A stretch of 64,000 nt of DNA, taken from the NCBI RefSeq assembly GCF_016618195.1, contig NZ_CP067099.1, positions 3,038,001 through 3,102,000 of the forward strand, read 5' to 3'. Within the stretch, counting starts at the first letter, position 1. Every line of letters starts with the position of its first letter. The position numbers and the translations under genes are program-made. The stretch comes from Providencia manganoxydans. GTDB taxonomy: Bacteria; Pseudomonadota; Gammaproteobacteria; Enterobacterales; Enterobacteriaceae. Positions 1 to 8,229 of the stretch are shown here, one piece after another. The notes beneath the pieces are model-generated. The model had not been told where the DNA came from. It saw only the letters and a program-made list of their open reading frames with translations, and made no database searches.

Positions 1-53
1 AACCTGAGCATTCAACATTTTCGGCTTAACAACTGAGCTTTGGAATCGACAAC

Positions 54-1244
54 ATGTTTGAAAAAATTACTGCTGCTCCTGCTGACCCTATTTTAGGCCT
101 TGCTGATAGTTTCCGTGCTGATCCTCGTGATAATAAAATTAACCTCGGTATCGGCGTCTACAAAGACGAATCAGGTAAAACCCCTGTATTAGACACAGTT
201 AAAAAAGCAGAGAAATTTCTGCTAGAAAACGAAAACACCAAAAACTATCTTGCCATCAGTGGTATGCCAGAATTCGGTCGTGTGACCCAAGAGCTGCTAT
301 TTGGCAAAGATCATGAAATTGTCACCTCTAAACGTGCTCGTACTGCACAAGCTCCGGGTGGTACAGGCGCACTGCGTATCGCAGCAGATTTTATCGCTAA
401 CCAAACCAATGCAAAACGTGTTTGGATCAGTAATCCAACTTGGCCAAACCATAAAAACATTTTTGAAGCCGCTGGGTTAGAAGTCCTCACGTATAACTAT
501 TATGATGCAGCAAGCCATGGAATGGATTTTGCTGGTATGCTTAATAGCCTTGCTTCTGCGGTTGCAGGGGATGTCATTGTGCTGCACGGTTGCTGCCATA
601 ACCCAACCGGTATTGATCCAACTTCTGAGCAATGGGCTAAATTATCCACCCTGTGTGCAGAAAAAGGTCTACTCCCTGTATTTGATTTTGCCTATCAAGG
701 TTTTGCAAAAGGCTTAGAGGAAGATGCGGAAGGTCTGCGTATCTTTACCAAAGAAAACCCTGAAATGATCGTCGCGAGTTCTTACTCGAAAAACTTTGGC
801 TTATACAATGAGCGTGTTGGTGCCTGTACGATTATCGCTAAAGACAGTGACAACGCAGAACGTGCATTTAGCCAAGCAAAAGCCGTTATTCGTGCTAACT
901 ACTCAAACCCACCAGCACATGGTGCAGCAGTTGTTACGACTATTTTGTCTGATGAAGCACTAAAAGCTGAGTGGATCCAAGAATTGACCTCGATGCGTGA
1001 GCGTATTAAACGTATGCGCCAACTGCTAGTCAATACCCTTGAAGAAAAAGGCGCTAAGCAGGACTTCAGCTTCATTATAAACCAAAATGGTATGTTCTCC
1101 TTCAGTGGGCTAACAAAAGAGCAGGTAGAACGTTTACGTAGTGAATTTGGTATCTATGCAGTGAGCTCTGGACGTATTAACGTCGCAGGCCTAACACTTG
1201 AGAACATGGTTCCACTGTGTGACGCTATCGTTAAAGTAATCTAA
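54..1244 (+). CDS. aspC: Aspartate aminotransferase AspC
   Basis: PLP-dependent class I aminotransferase that interconverts aspartate/2-oxoglutarate and oxaloacetate/glutamate in the cytoplasm; it also accepts aromatic amino acids. The 396-residue length equals the E. coli enzyme and the sequence is recognisable end to end. Seen: the PLP lysine K246 in SSYSKNFG, the cofactor-binding N183 in HNPTG, D211 and Y214 in FDFAYQG, and the substrate-binding C-terminal region. It is monocistronic, followed by an ERIC element and a strong hairpin-plus-T terminator. Upstream only 53 bases are visible, so the promoter cannot be judged. Start ATG at 54 matches the family start ([15 protein letters not shown]). 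Confidence 0.97.
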   Translation: MFEKITAAPADPILGLADSFRADPRDNKINLGIGVYKDESGKTPVLDTVKKAEKFLLENENTKNYLAISGMPEFGRVTQELLFGKDHEIVTSKRARTAQAPGGTGALRIAADFIANQTNAKRVWISNPTWPNHKNIFEAAGLEVLTYNYYDAASHGMDFAGMLNSLASAVAGDVIVLHGCCHNPTGIDPTSEQWAKLSTLCAEKGLLPVFDFAYQGFAKGLEEDAEGLRIFTKENPEMIVASSYSKNFGLYNERVGACTIIAKDSDNAERAFSQAKAVIRANYSNPPAHGAAVVTTILSDEALKAEWIQELTSMRERIKRMRQLLVNTLEEKGAKQDFSFIINQNGMFSFSGLTKEQVERLRSEFGIYAVSSGRINVAGLTLENMVPLCDAIVKVI

Positions 1245-1247
1245 TTC

Positions 1248-1373
1248 TATACTCCAAATAATTCGAGTTGTAGTTAGAGCACCATTAAAGATGGACGGAG
1301 AGCATAGATATACATAGTGACTCTGTCAATATCGTGCAGTAGTAACGCTACAACTTGAAGTATGACGAGTATT
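1248..1373 (+). repeat. ERIC element
   Basis: About 126-bp imperfect palindrome with the ERIC ends: ATACTCCAAATAATTCGAGT on the left and CAACTTGAAGTATGACGAGT on the right. Lies between aspC and its terminator, so it would be transcribed as a long hairpin in the aspC 3' UTR. Confidence 0.8.
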
Positions 1374-1403
1374 ATATAACGATTAAGATTTACGATGACA
1401 GGA

Positions 1404-1440
1404 ATGCCCCTCTTGTGCAAACAGAGGGGCATTTTTTATT
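1404..1440 (+). terminator. Rho-independent terminator of aspC
   Basis: Stem ATGCCCCTCT / AGAGGGGCAT with a 9-base loop followed by TTTTTT. Partly overlaps the stop-codon end of convergent gloC region, so it may act in both directions. Confidence 0.85.
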
Positions 1441-1446
1441 AGTCTA

Positions 1447-2094
1447 CTACCAAACAGGTTGCTCATCTTGTAAGAACGGATTGGTTTTACGTTCATACCC
1501 TAGATCAGACATTGGCCCATGCCCTGATATAAATTGGTATTCATCGCCCAATGGTAAGACTTTATTTTTAATTGAAGAAATCAATGCTTGATGGTCTCCA
1601 CGTGGAAAATCGCTACGCCCCACACCACCTTTAAATAATACATCGCCCATTGAAATAAGTTTGTCTGCATGATTAACAAATATAATATGACCTGGCGTAT
1701 GTCCCGGACAATGCAATACATCAAAACTTAGTCCACCACAGGTTACTGTTTGCCCTTCTTCTAACCAATAATCAGGTGTAAAATCAGGACAATCGCCGAT
1801 ATTAAACATCGCATTTTGTTGGGCTAAATTTTCAATCCAAAATGCATCTTCTTTTTGCGGGCCATAAATTGGCACAGAAAAATGCTTTGAAATCGTTGCA
1901 GACGCACCAATATGATCAGAATGCCCATGAGTCAGTAATATTTTAGTCAGTTTTAGGTCACGACTTTCAATCGCCGCGATCAGTTTCTCTGCTTCACCGC
2001 CTGGGTCAACAATCACGGCTTCCAACGTATTTTCATCCCAAATAATGTGACAATTTTGCATAAATGGCGTTACTGGGATAATCATATATTTCAT
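1447..2094 (-). CDS. gloC: Hydroxyacylglutathione hydrolase GloC (YcbL), type II glyoxalase
   Basis: Cytoplasmic metallo-beta-lactamase-fold hydrolase that cleaves S-D-lactoylglutathione in methylglyoxal detoxification. 215 residues, same as E. coli GloC. Seen: the metal motif H56-x-H58-x-D60-H61 (THGHSDH) and the further ligand in CPGHTPGH, followed by the GDVLFKGGVGRSD region typical of the family. It is the first of three genes (gloC, mepK, ldtD) in the same order and direction as in E. coli, although here ERIC elements separate them, so they are probably transcribed individually. Convergent with aspC. Confidence 0.95.
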   Translation of the reverse strand: MKYMIIPVTPFMQNCHIIWDENTLEAVIVDPGGEAEKLIAAIESRDLKLTKILLTHGHSDHIGASATISKHFSVPIYGPQKEDAFWIENLAQQNAMFNIGDCPDFTPDYWLEEGQTVTCGGLSFDVLHCPGHTPGHIIFVNHADKLISMGDVLFKGGVGRSDFPRGDHQALISSIKNKVLPLGDEYQFISGHGPMSDLGYERKTNPFLQDEQPVW

Positions 2095-2303
2095 TGAACA
2101 TTTGCTCCGTATTTATGCTGCATACGCACTAAGCCATCTGCGTAACAGCTAAAAGAATAAAAATAATTATTGGGAGCATACCGAAGTCAGAGAAGAGTGT
2201 AAATGAAGAGGAACAGCCACAACCAGCCATTCAAAATAATTTAAACATAACCAGTAAAACAAAAACAAATCAATTAATCATTCTAAAAATAAATTTGCTA
2301 ACA

Positions 2304-2438
2304 ATTATTCTAAATAATTCGCGTTGCAGCTAGGCGACAAGTGAGGATATCCCGGGGAGCATACATAAGTATGTGACTCGGGTAGCCGAGCGTAGTCAAC
2401 AACGCTGCGGCGTGAAGTATGACGAATAATTAGAATAA
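2304..2438 (+). repeat. ERIC element
   Basis: Well preserved ERIC, with TAAATAATTCGCGTTGCAG, the central GAGCATACATAAGTATGTGA core and CGTGAAGTATGACGA end. It abuts the stop codon of mepK and would form the 3' UTR of that gene. The remaining bases between gloC and here (2095–2303) are AT-rich leader with no gene. Confidence 0.9.
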
Positions 2439-2987
2439 TTACCAAGTGCGGGCAGGGCCAGTATCAATATGCACAAAATTACTTCTTGGATAATACCCTA
2501 CACCACCCGCTTTCATTTTCAGCGCGGCTTTACGAATATTACTCAACTGCAAACCTTCAATATGGAAATCCATCGCTTGCCCGCGAGTGTGGTAGCTTTT
2601 TTTAGCCACGCCACTACTGGTGCGACGCAATGCATTATTGGTTTCTAAAGAACGGTAACCAGAAATGAGTTGAATAGGTTTATTTGACCCCATCATCATC
2701 TGTAAAAGATAAATTTGATCGAATAATTTAGGATCAATCGTTTTTACTTTATCACTACGGTGATCACGGAATAGATGATTTAGCCGAGCAAGCTCTGATT
2801 TATTATAATGACGTCCATCAAAAAATTCTGTTTTCAAAAATTCACCTGTATTGATATTTTGAAAACGCAAAACTCTAGGTCTTGGGGTAGTCATAGCAGC
2901 AAATACATGACTTGGTAATAAACTCAACCCAAGGGTTGCTGCGCCAACACCCAACCACTTGCGGCGATTTTGGTCAATTATATCCAT
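2439..2987 (-). CDS. mepK: Murein DD/LD-endopeptidase MepK (YcbK), peptidase M15-like
   Basis: Zinc peptidase of the DUF882/M15 family that cleaves peptide cross-links of peptidoglycan (in E. coli mainly the 3-3 cross-links), exported to the periplasm. 182 residues. N-terminus has a twin-arginine type signal (NRRKW then a hydrophobic run ending around A30). The three zinc ligands H133 and D140 (SYHTRGQAMDFH) and H173 (FVHIDTG) are all present. The neighbour ldtD makes the 3-3 cross-links this enzyme cuts, so the pair is functionally coherent. Confidence 0.94.
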   Translation of the reverse strand: MDIIDQNRRKWLGVGAATLGLSLLPSHVFAAMTTPRPRVLRFQNINTGEFLKTEFFDGRHYNKSELARLNHLFRDHRSDKVKTIDPKLFDQIYLLQMMMGSNKPIQLISGYRSLETNNALRRTSSGVAKKSYHTRGQAMDFHIEGLQLSNIRKAALKMKAGGVGYYPRSNFVHIDTGPARTW

Positions 2988-3018
2988 AGTGAATAACTCA
3001 GATTTTAATTATGCTCTT

Positions 3019-3142
3019 CATATTTCAAGTTACTGAACTATTGACTGACTACGTTCACTGGCACCAGTCACACAGTTTTCTATGCTCCTAGCGACTCGTT
3101 CGTTTGACGCCTAACAGTAGCTCGAATTATTTAGAGTATACG
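3019..3142 (-). repeat. ERIC-like element (degenerate)
   Basis: Reverse-oriented, diverged ERIC: begins TATTTCAAGTTACTGAAC and ends GCTCGAATTATTTAGAGTAT. The centre is poorly conserved. Lies in the 566-bp mepK–ldtD gap. Confidence 0.6.
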
Positions 3143-3350
3143 TTATTTAAATAGGGCAAAACCCGCGCTATTTACCAGTCTAACAAATGATATTTAATTT
3201 GAATGTATAAAAATGTAAATAAGTGAGTAAATAAACGCAAATTAAACTTATTATCATCAAAAAAGAGAAGTACATCACTAATTGATAGTGAAAAATAATT
3301 TTTTTAGTTTAAGAAAGGGAATAACAACCAAATAACGTAAGATTTGAGTA

Positions 3351-3492
3351 TATACATATCAAACTTCAAGTTATCTCGTTTTTCATCAAGATATAAGCGA
3401 CATCATTCACTCGCGCCAATTACCGCATTTTGTGTACGCCTAAAAACTCGTTCACAGGTCGCTTAGTTATACTTCAAATGAATTAGAGTTTA
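3351..3492 (-). repeat. ERIC-like element (degenerate)
   Basis: Second ERIC-like copy in the mepK–ldtD gap: AAACTTCAAGTTATC at one end and ATACTTCAAATGAATTAGAG at the other. The stretch between this and the previous copy (3143–3350) is AT-rich and holds no gene I can see. Confidence 0.45.
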
Positions 3493-3515
3493 CATCTTGA
3501 TCACTATTTAAGAAT

Positions 3516-3542
3516 GATTTCAGGGAGAAGTCTCCCTGAAAT
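3516..3542 (-). terminator. Hairpin downstream of ldtD
   Basis: Perfect stem GATTTCAGGGAGA / TCTCCCTGAAATC with a 1-base loop centre, 12 bp past the ldtD stop. In the ldtD direction the following bases are ATTCTT, a weak T tract, so termination is likely but not certain. Confidence 0.6.
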
Positions 3543-3553
3543 CAATTAATGTA

Positions 3554-5284
3554 CTAATGCAGAATATTTTTTATCGCTGGTAAATATTCCTCTGCATTAT
3601 TAATGCTGTTGTCATATTGATAAATATCTGCTCGGTACTGTGGCTGTTGATCTTTATCGACCCATGCGGTTTGATAATACAGATAAACAGGGATCCTATC
3701 CGGTATATTGACATACTTTGTTGAGCCCTCTTTAATTGCGCCATCAATACGCTTTTGCTCCCACCCCGCATCCCCTAATAAAATCGACGCAAGTTCATTT
3801 GCTTTATTCACCCGCACACAGCCGGAGCTAATTGCCCTTGCACTGCGGTTAAACAAACTGTGGTTCGGCGTATCATGTAAATAAATCGCATCAGAACTCG
3901 GCATATTAAACTTATAGCGGCCTAAAGAGTTTGTGGGACCTGGAGCTTGGCGAATACGATAAGGGAAGTTGGCAGGAGAAATTTGTTCCCAATCAATCGA
4001 ATATGGATCAATTTCAAAAGAGTCCTGACCCCAACCCGAATAAACCGTATATCCTTTGCGACTAAAGTAACTCGGGTCTTGCTTACCTTTCGGCGCAATA
4101 TCCTTACGAGCCATGCTAGTTGGTACGCTCCATGGCGGGTTAATCACAACATTATTTAATGCACTGCTCATAATAGGCGTTTTGCGATCAGGGCGCCCAA
4201 CAATCACTTTTGAATCTAAAATGATCTCATCGTTGAGATAAAAATTTAATGAAAAACCGGGAATATTCACTAAAATCCCAGTTCCATTACTGTCAGGAAT
4301 AATACGTAAGCGTTGAATATTTAGCGCCATTAACCCAGCTTTTTGCTGAGGCTTCATATTTAGCCAAACTTTTGTCCCTTTACCCACCATTCCATCCGCT
4401 TCTAAGCCATATTGCAGTTGGAATTTCTTAACAGCTTCAACCAGCTCATCACTGTATAAACGGGCTTTTGCTGTTGCTGCCGCTATTTCAGCTTCCGTTG
4501 CTGAAGCATCTAATGCCTCACCAACCGCAGCTTCATCGAGTAAACCTTGTCGATACAAAATTTCACGCAACGTAATCACATCGTCACTGGACTGGCCAGG
4601 TTTTAGCGTCTTAGTATCGACTAGCTCTAAACCATCATCATTCATATTAAGCTGCTTCAACATCTCCTTACGCATCGGCTGATACAGCTCATTTTGTGGA
4701 GCTTGAGCTTTAATCCATTCACTCAGGCGGTGTTCAGAAACAGCGTCTAGCCATGGTTTTATTTGTGTTGCCGTTGGCGCGACTAATTTATAAGGTTGTT
4801 TGCGATATAGCCAAAATTGCCCATTGGCTGAAACACCTGAAAGGTATTGTAAATACCCTAACATGGCATCCGAAAGAATAACATCTCGTCCTAGTTCACT
4901 CAGTTGAGCATTTTCAAGGCTCAATAACCATTCACTAAATTGAGGCTGAACTCCAGAAAGTGCTAACTCTGCTAACTGCTGCTGAAATTGTTCAATGGCC
5001 GTTTCATCTTGCCATAATAATTTCATTTGTTGATCAGCATAAATTTTGGATAACTGTGACGAAAAGACAGGTTTAACTCCTACGGGCAGTGCTGCTGTAA
5101 TTTGAGCTAAGCTTTCACTAGGACTGATTGTCATTTCAGGTGTTGCAATAACATTTTGCTGTACTACTTCCTCTGTTTGCACGTGACCAATACCAACCTC
5201 TTGTGCAGAAAGAACAGGAAATTGCATTGACAACAATCCACAGATTACTGAAATTCGCAGAGCTTTCGCCCTTTTATTTGCCAT
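3554..5284 (-). CDS. ldtD: L,D-transpeptidase LdtD (YcbB)
   Basis: Periplasmic enzyme that forms 3-3 (meso-DAP to meso-DAP) cross-links in peptidoglycan, important under envelope stress and for beta-lactam tolerance. 576 residues, somewhat shorter than E. coli LdtD (615). Seen in order: signal sequence at the N-terminus (ending near SAQE), an alpha-helical domain, a peptidoglycan-binding domain (KFQLQYGLEADGMVGKGT), and the YkuD catalytic domain with SSGCVRVNK carrying the nucleophile C489. Preceded by a clear ribosome site (AAGGTGG). Directly follows mepK in gene order as in E. coli. Confidence 0.94.
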   Translation of the reverse strand: MANKRAKALRISVICGLLSMQFPVLSAQEVGIGHVQTEEVVQQNVIATPEMTISPSESLAQITAALPVGVKPVFSSQLSKIYADQQMKLLWQDETAIEQFQQQLAELALSGVQPQFSEWLLSLENAQLSELGRDVILSDAMLGYLQYLSGVSANGQFWLYRKQPYKLVAPTATQIKPWLDAVSEHRLSEWIKAQAPQNELYQPMRKEMLKQLNMNDDGLELVDTKTLKPGQSSDDVITLREILYRQGLLDEAAVGEALDASATEAEIAAATAKARLYSDELVEAVKKFQLQYGLEADGMVGKGTKVWLNMKPQQKAGLMALNIQRLRIIPDSNGTGILVNIPGFSLNFYLNDEIILDSKVIVGRPDRKTPIMSSALNNVVINPPWSVPTSMARKDIAPKGKQDPSYFSRKGYTVYSGWGQDSFEIDPYSIDWEQISPANFPYRIRQAPGPTNSLGRYKFNMPSSDAIYLHDTPNHSLFNRSARAISSGCVRVNKANELASILLGDAGWEQKRIDGAIKEGSTKYVNIPDRIPVYLYYQTAWVDKDQQPQYRADIYQYDNSINNAEEYLPAIKNILH

Positions 5285-5655
5285 AAATCCACCTTAAGTG
5301 ACCACAATATGGATAATTTTCTTTTTATTATATTGATGACATATCTTTGTCATATTTCAAGTCACGCTATTTTACACTGAAATACAACAACGACATTACT
5401 CGCTCGAATCATTGTCTTTTCATGTTTATCAGGTATTGTTTCCTGTTGCAGAAAATCCAACATCAAGCTATTTAAAGTACATTGTATTAAATTCTAAAAA
5501 ATATTTTATAGGAATAGACTAATTTTATACTTAAATATCATAAAATCAGCTTAATGGATATATAAAAGAAAAAATGCTCTGATTATTGAAAAAAAGAACC
5601 ATTTACACTTTTAATGGATTTGCAATCTATATATGGATAGGCATTAATTTGCACA
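5285..5655. other. Non-coding gap between autotransporter and ldtD
   Basis: No credible gene. 5343–5460 carries scattered remains resembling an ERIC (CATATTTCAAGTCACGC at the left) but no full palindrome. The rest is very AT-rich and presumably holds the ldtD promoter. Confidence 0.5.
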
Positions 5656-5690
5656 TAAAAAAGCAGGCCTTGAGCCTGCTCCCATAAAAA
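5656..5690 (-). terminator. Terminator of trimeric autotransporter gene
   Basis: On the minus strand the stem AGCAGGCTC / GCCTGCT is followed by TTTTTTATG. It lies 40 bp past the stop of the gene at 5732. Confidence 0.8.
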
Positions 5691-5731
5691 TATAGCTTAA
5701 GTATAATAACTAATTATTACTTAAAAACTCA

Positions 5732-6601
5732 TTACCATTCAAAATTTACAGCGGCATTATAGCTGACACCTTTAAAATCTTCAGTATTCGATGCTACGCC
5801 TGTTTTGAATGCGATATTCTCATTCACACGGTAGCCAGAACCTAGTGCTAAAGCCGTATTTGATTTATACCCACCAAGAGCCATCGATACGTTAAATTTA
5901 CCAACATTATAAGGTTGGAATAAACCAGATAATGCAGATTGTGATGCTAAACCTCTTTTCAATTCATTATTTAATGAATCAACACGACGATCTAAAGAGT
6001 TAACTCGTCCATCTAACTGGTTAAGTCTGCTATCAACTTGTTTATTAATCACTTTTTGCTGATTATTCACTGCAATCTGGTTATTATTAAAAACCGTTTG
6101 ATCTTTATTAATGCCATCTTGCTTAGTATTAATCACTGCTTGGTCTTTATTAATGCCATCTTGCTTAGTGTTAATCACTGCTTGATCTTTATTAATGACA
6201 TCTTGCTTAGTATTAATCACTGCTTGATCTTTATTAATGACATCTTGCTTAGTATTAATCACTGCTTGGTCATTATTAATCACATCCTGCTTATGATTAA
6301 GCATCGCTTGGTTCTGATTTGTAGCTGCTTGGCTCTGGTTGATATTAGATTGAGTTTGATTAATTAATGATTGGTTTTGATTAATACTATTTTGTGCAGC
6401 TTTACTATTTTGTAGGTCTGCATTCACTGAGTCTACATTTTTGGCTAGTACATTTAAATTATTTGATGTTTTTGCCGCATCAGCATGAGAATTTTCAGAA
6501 TAAATATTATTATTCCAACCAGCCCAGCTAACATCTGCAATTGCAGAATGACTTAACAATGCTACAGAAACAGCAGTAACAACTAAAGTAACCTTATTCA
6601 T
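5732..6601 (-). CDS. Small trimeric autotransporter (YadA-like anchor) with heptad repeat stalk
   Basis: Likely surface protein of the type V-c secretion class: three chains share one C-terminal beta barrel in the outer membrane. 289 residues. Seen: signal peptide (about 1–22, ending AIA); a polar, Asn/Gln-rich stalk from residue 73 to about 190 built on a strict 7-residue period; five 14-residue units (QD-V/G-IN-x-DQ-AV-INTK) at residues 105–174; a coiled-coil neck (SRLNQLDGRVNSLDRRVDSL); and a C-terminal anchor of about 70 residues ending in aromatic FEW as outer membrane barrels do. No globular adhesive head is present, which is unusual. Function in adhesion or autoagglutination is inference. 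The 42-bp DNA repeats make copy-number change likely. Confidence 0.85.
   Translation of the reverse strand: MNKVTLVVTAVSVALLSHSAIADVSWAGWNNNIYSENSHADAAKTSNNLNVLAKNVDSVNADLQNSKAAQNSINQNQSLINQTQSNINQSQAATNQNQAMLNHKQDVINNDQAVINTKQDVINKDQAVINTKQDVINKDQAVINTKQDGINKDQAVINTKQDGINKDQTVFNNNQIAVNNQQKVINKQVDSRLNQLDGRVNSLDRRVDSLNNELKRGLASQSALSGLFQPYNVGKFNVSMALGGYKSNTALALGSGYRVNENIAFKTGVASNTEDFKGVSYNAAVNFEW
6080..6289 (-). repeat. Tandem 42-bp coding repeat (5 copies) in autotransporter stalk
   Basis: Five near-identical 42-bp units (14 codons each) in frame within the stalk. Differences between units are few (VIN/GIN, NTK/NNN), so the array looks recently expanded. 42 is a multiple of 3, so gain or loss keeps the frame and changes stalk length only. 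Confidence 0.85.
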
Positions 6602-7198
6602 TTTTATATTCCACTATAAGTATGATTATTACTAATTTAGGCTGGCATCATACAAGATGGATTTATTTCAAAATATTTTTAAATACATCATATTCTTACA
6701 ACTTATTTTACTCCTTTAAAATCAACGTTATTTTATAATATTCGATCAAAAAATATATTTTCAAAATATAATTTCAGTAAAAAATTATATTTATAAATAG
6801 AATTACAATGCTAAAATCGTTTTCTTCTGGCATAAAAAAGAATATTTAATTAATAGAATAACTGATTTGATGAGTCAATATAATCTAAATTAAAATCACC
6901 ACACAACACTTAGCTAACTTCATTCTCAGAACAAGAAATATATAAGATATTTGCAATTAATTTAGAATAAACAACTAACAATCAATTTAGATACATCAAA
7001 AAATATGATCATTAGTCATTTAATGTGTGAATGGGCATCTACTGATTTATCAAGTTAATAATTAGCTAACTTTCAGATGAAAATTTTCAAGAAAAATAGT
7101 ATTGCAATAAATCCCCCAAAAAAACAAATCCAAAAACAATCATCAATAAAAGATTTAAGCTTGTTACATTTTAGAGAATAGGCTGATATCTTAAGCAT
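6602..7198. other. AT-rich non-coding gap
   Basis: About 600 bp with very high A+T and no open frame of coding character on either strand. It must contain the autotransporter promoter. I see no repeat, RNA gene or attachment site in it. Confidence 0.5.
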
Positions 7199-7232
7199 AA
7201 AAAAAGACCCTATATACTATCGGGTCTTTTCT
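7199..7232 (-). terminator. Terminator of aphA
   Basis: Minus strand reads AAAAGACCCGATAG then CTATAGGGTCTTTTTTT-type stem and T run; the dyad AAGACCC / GGGTCTT is exact. 30 bp past the aphA stop. Confidence 0.8.
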
Positions 7233-7262
7233 TAGATATCTTCTGGACTAGCTTACGCTTAA

Positions 7263-7976
7263 TTAATATTCCGAGTTTATTACGACTTCTTCACCAAATT
7301 GGCCAGCCTTAGGCAATGGTTGGTAAGATGAATTTGCTGCACGTAATATACGGATGCCACGGATATTCAATTCACGAGCCGCTGCAATATCAGCATCTGC
7401 ATCACCATAATAAATTTTTAGTTTATGATCACGCATCCAACTTACTTTATTGTTTTGTCCCGGCTCATCACCTGCAAAAATAACTGGGTTCATTTTATCC
7501 GCAGGGATCCCCAGCCCTTCTTGAACATATTTGGTGACGGTTTCTGTTTTCGTTTTAGTACGCCCAGTAATAAAGTAAACGGTATCACCACGTTTTAAAT
7601 GCATTTGGACTAAATCAATACCCACTTGTTTAGGCATACTGAATTTATCCCACTCATTATTCATTTTTTCCCAAAATTCAATATTTTTTAGATAGCTAAA
7701 ATCATTTGGTGAATACTCTAGCTTACCACGGTAAAAACCTGGGCTAGAAAACAATACGGTGTCATCAATATCAAAACCCACTGCCATCGGAGCTTGACCT
7801 TCAAGACTATTTTTAATTTGCTCAATAGAAACCCAGTGAACGGGTTTCTGCTCAGCAAGTTGAGCTACTGTAACCCCAGAACTGACGACTTCTGGCATTA
7901 ATACTTTTGCCTGTGATGTTGCGGTAAAGCTGAGCACCAAAGCAATGGCACTTAAAGTCAGTGTCGTTTTTTTCAT
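7263..7976 (-). CDS. aphA: Class B acid phosphatase AphA
   Basis: Periplasmic, magnesium-dependent non-specific acid phosphatase and phosphotransferase of the HAD/DDDD superfamily, releasing phosphate from nucleotides. 237 residues, the same as E. coli AphA. Seen: signal peptide (1–23, ending SQA), the nucleophile motif D69-I-D71-D-T within [15 protein letters not shown], the [13 protein letters not shown] motif II, and YGDADADI motif. Flanked by its own terminator and by a 250-bp AT-rich leader, so it appears monocistronic. In E. coli aphA lies elsewhere on the chromosome. Confidence 0.95.
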   Translation of the reverse strand: MKKTTLTLSAIALVLSFTATSQAKVLMPEVVSSGVTVAQLAEQKPVHWVSIEQIKNSLEGQAPMAVGFDIDDTVLFSSPGFYRGKLEYSPNDFSYLKNIEFWEKMNNEWDKFSMPKQVGIDLVQMHLKRGDTVYFITGRTKTKTETVTKYVQEGLGIPADKMNPVIFAGDEPGQNNKVSWMRDHKLKIYYGDADADIAAARELNIRGIRILRAANSSYQPLPKAGQFGEEVVINSEY

Positions 7977-8165
7977 GTGTGATCCTTAATTAATTGATTA
8001 ACTAGTGAGCAATCGAAAAGCAAACTATAGAGACATCTCGCATCATTTTTTGTTATGCATCACAAGAAAATAAATAGTAATGTCTTTATTATCATAAAAA
8101 TGAGACTAATATCTCATATTGATAGTCTATTTAGTCAGTCACTCATTAATTACAGTTAGTATAAG

Positions 8166-8204
8166 AATAAAAAAACGGTGCTAATTTATGCTTAGCACCG
8201 TTTT
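8166..8204 (-). terminator. Terminator of the cmoM–mukFEB operon
   Basis: Minus strand stem AAACGGTGCTAA / TTAGCACCGTTT followed by a T-rich run. 26 bp past the mukB stop. Its stem core ACGGTGCT is the same as in the ihfB terminator at 24,014. Confidence 0.85.
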
Positions 8205-8229
8205 AACTTTGCCTGAAAGAGTTAGCTGG

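Noticed and set aside
1355..1591. Open frame on the plus strand after aspC
   Set aside because: It begins in an ERIC element, runs through the aspC terminator and then antisense to gloC. No ribosome site.
6038..6367. 109-codon plus-strand open frame opposite the autotransporter stalk
   Set aside because: It is the complement of the 42-bp repeats; the repeats keep several frames open. No start signals.
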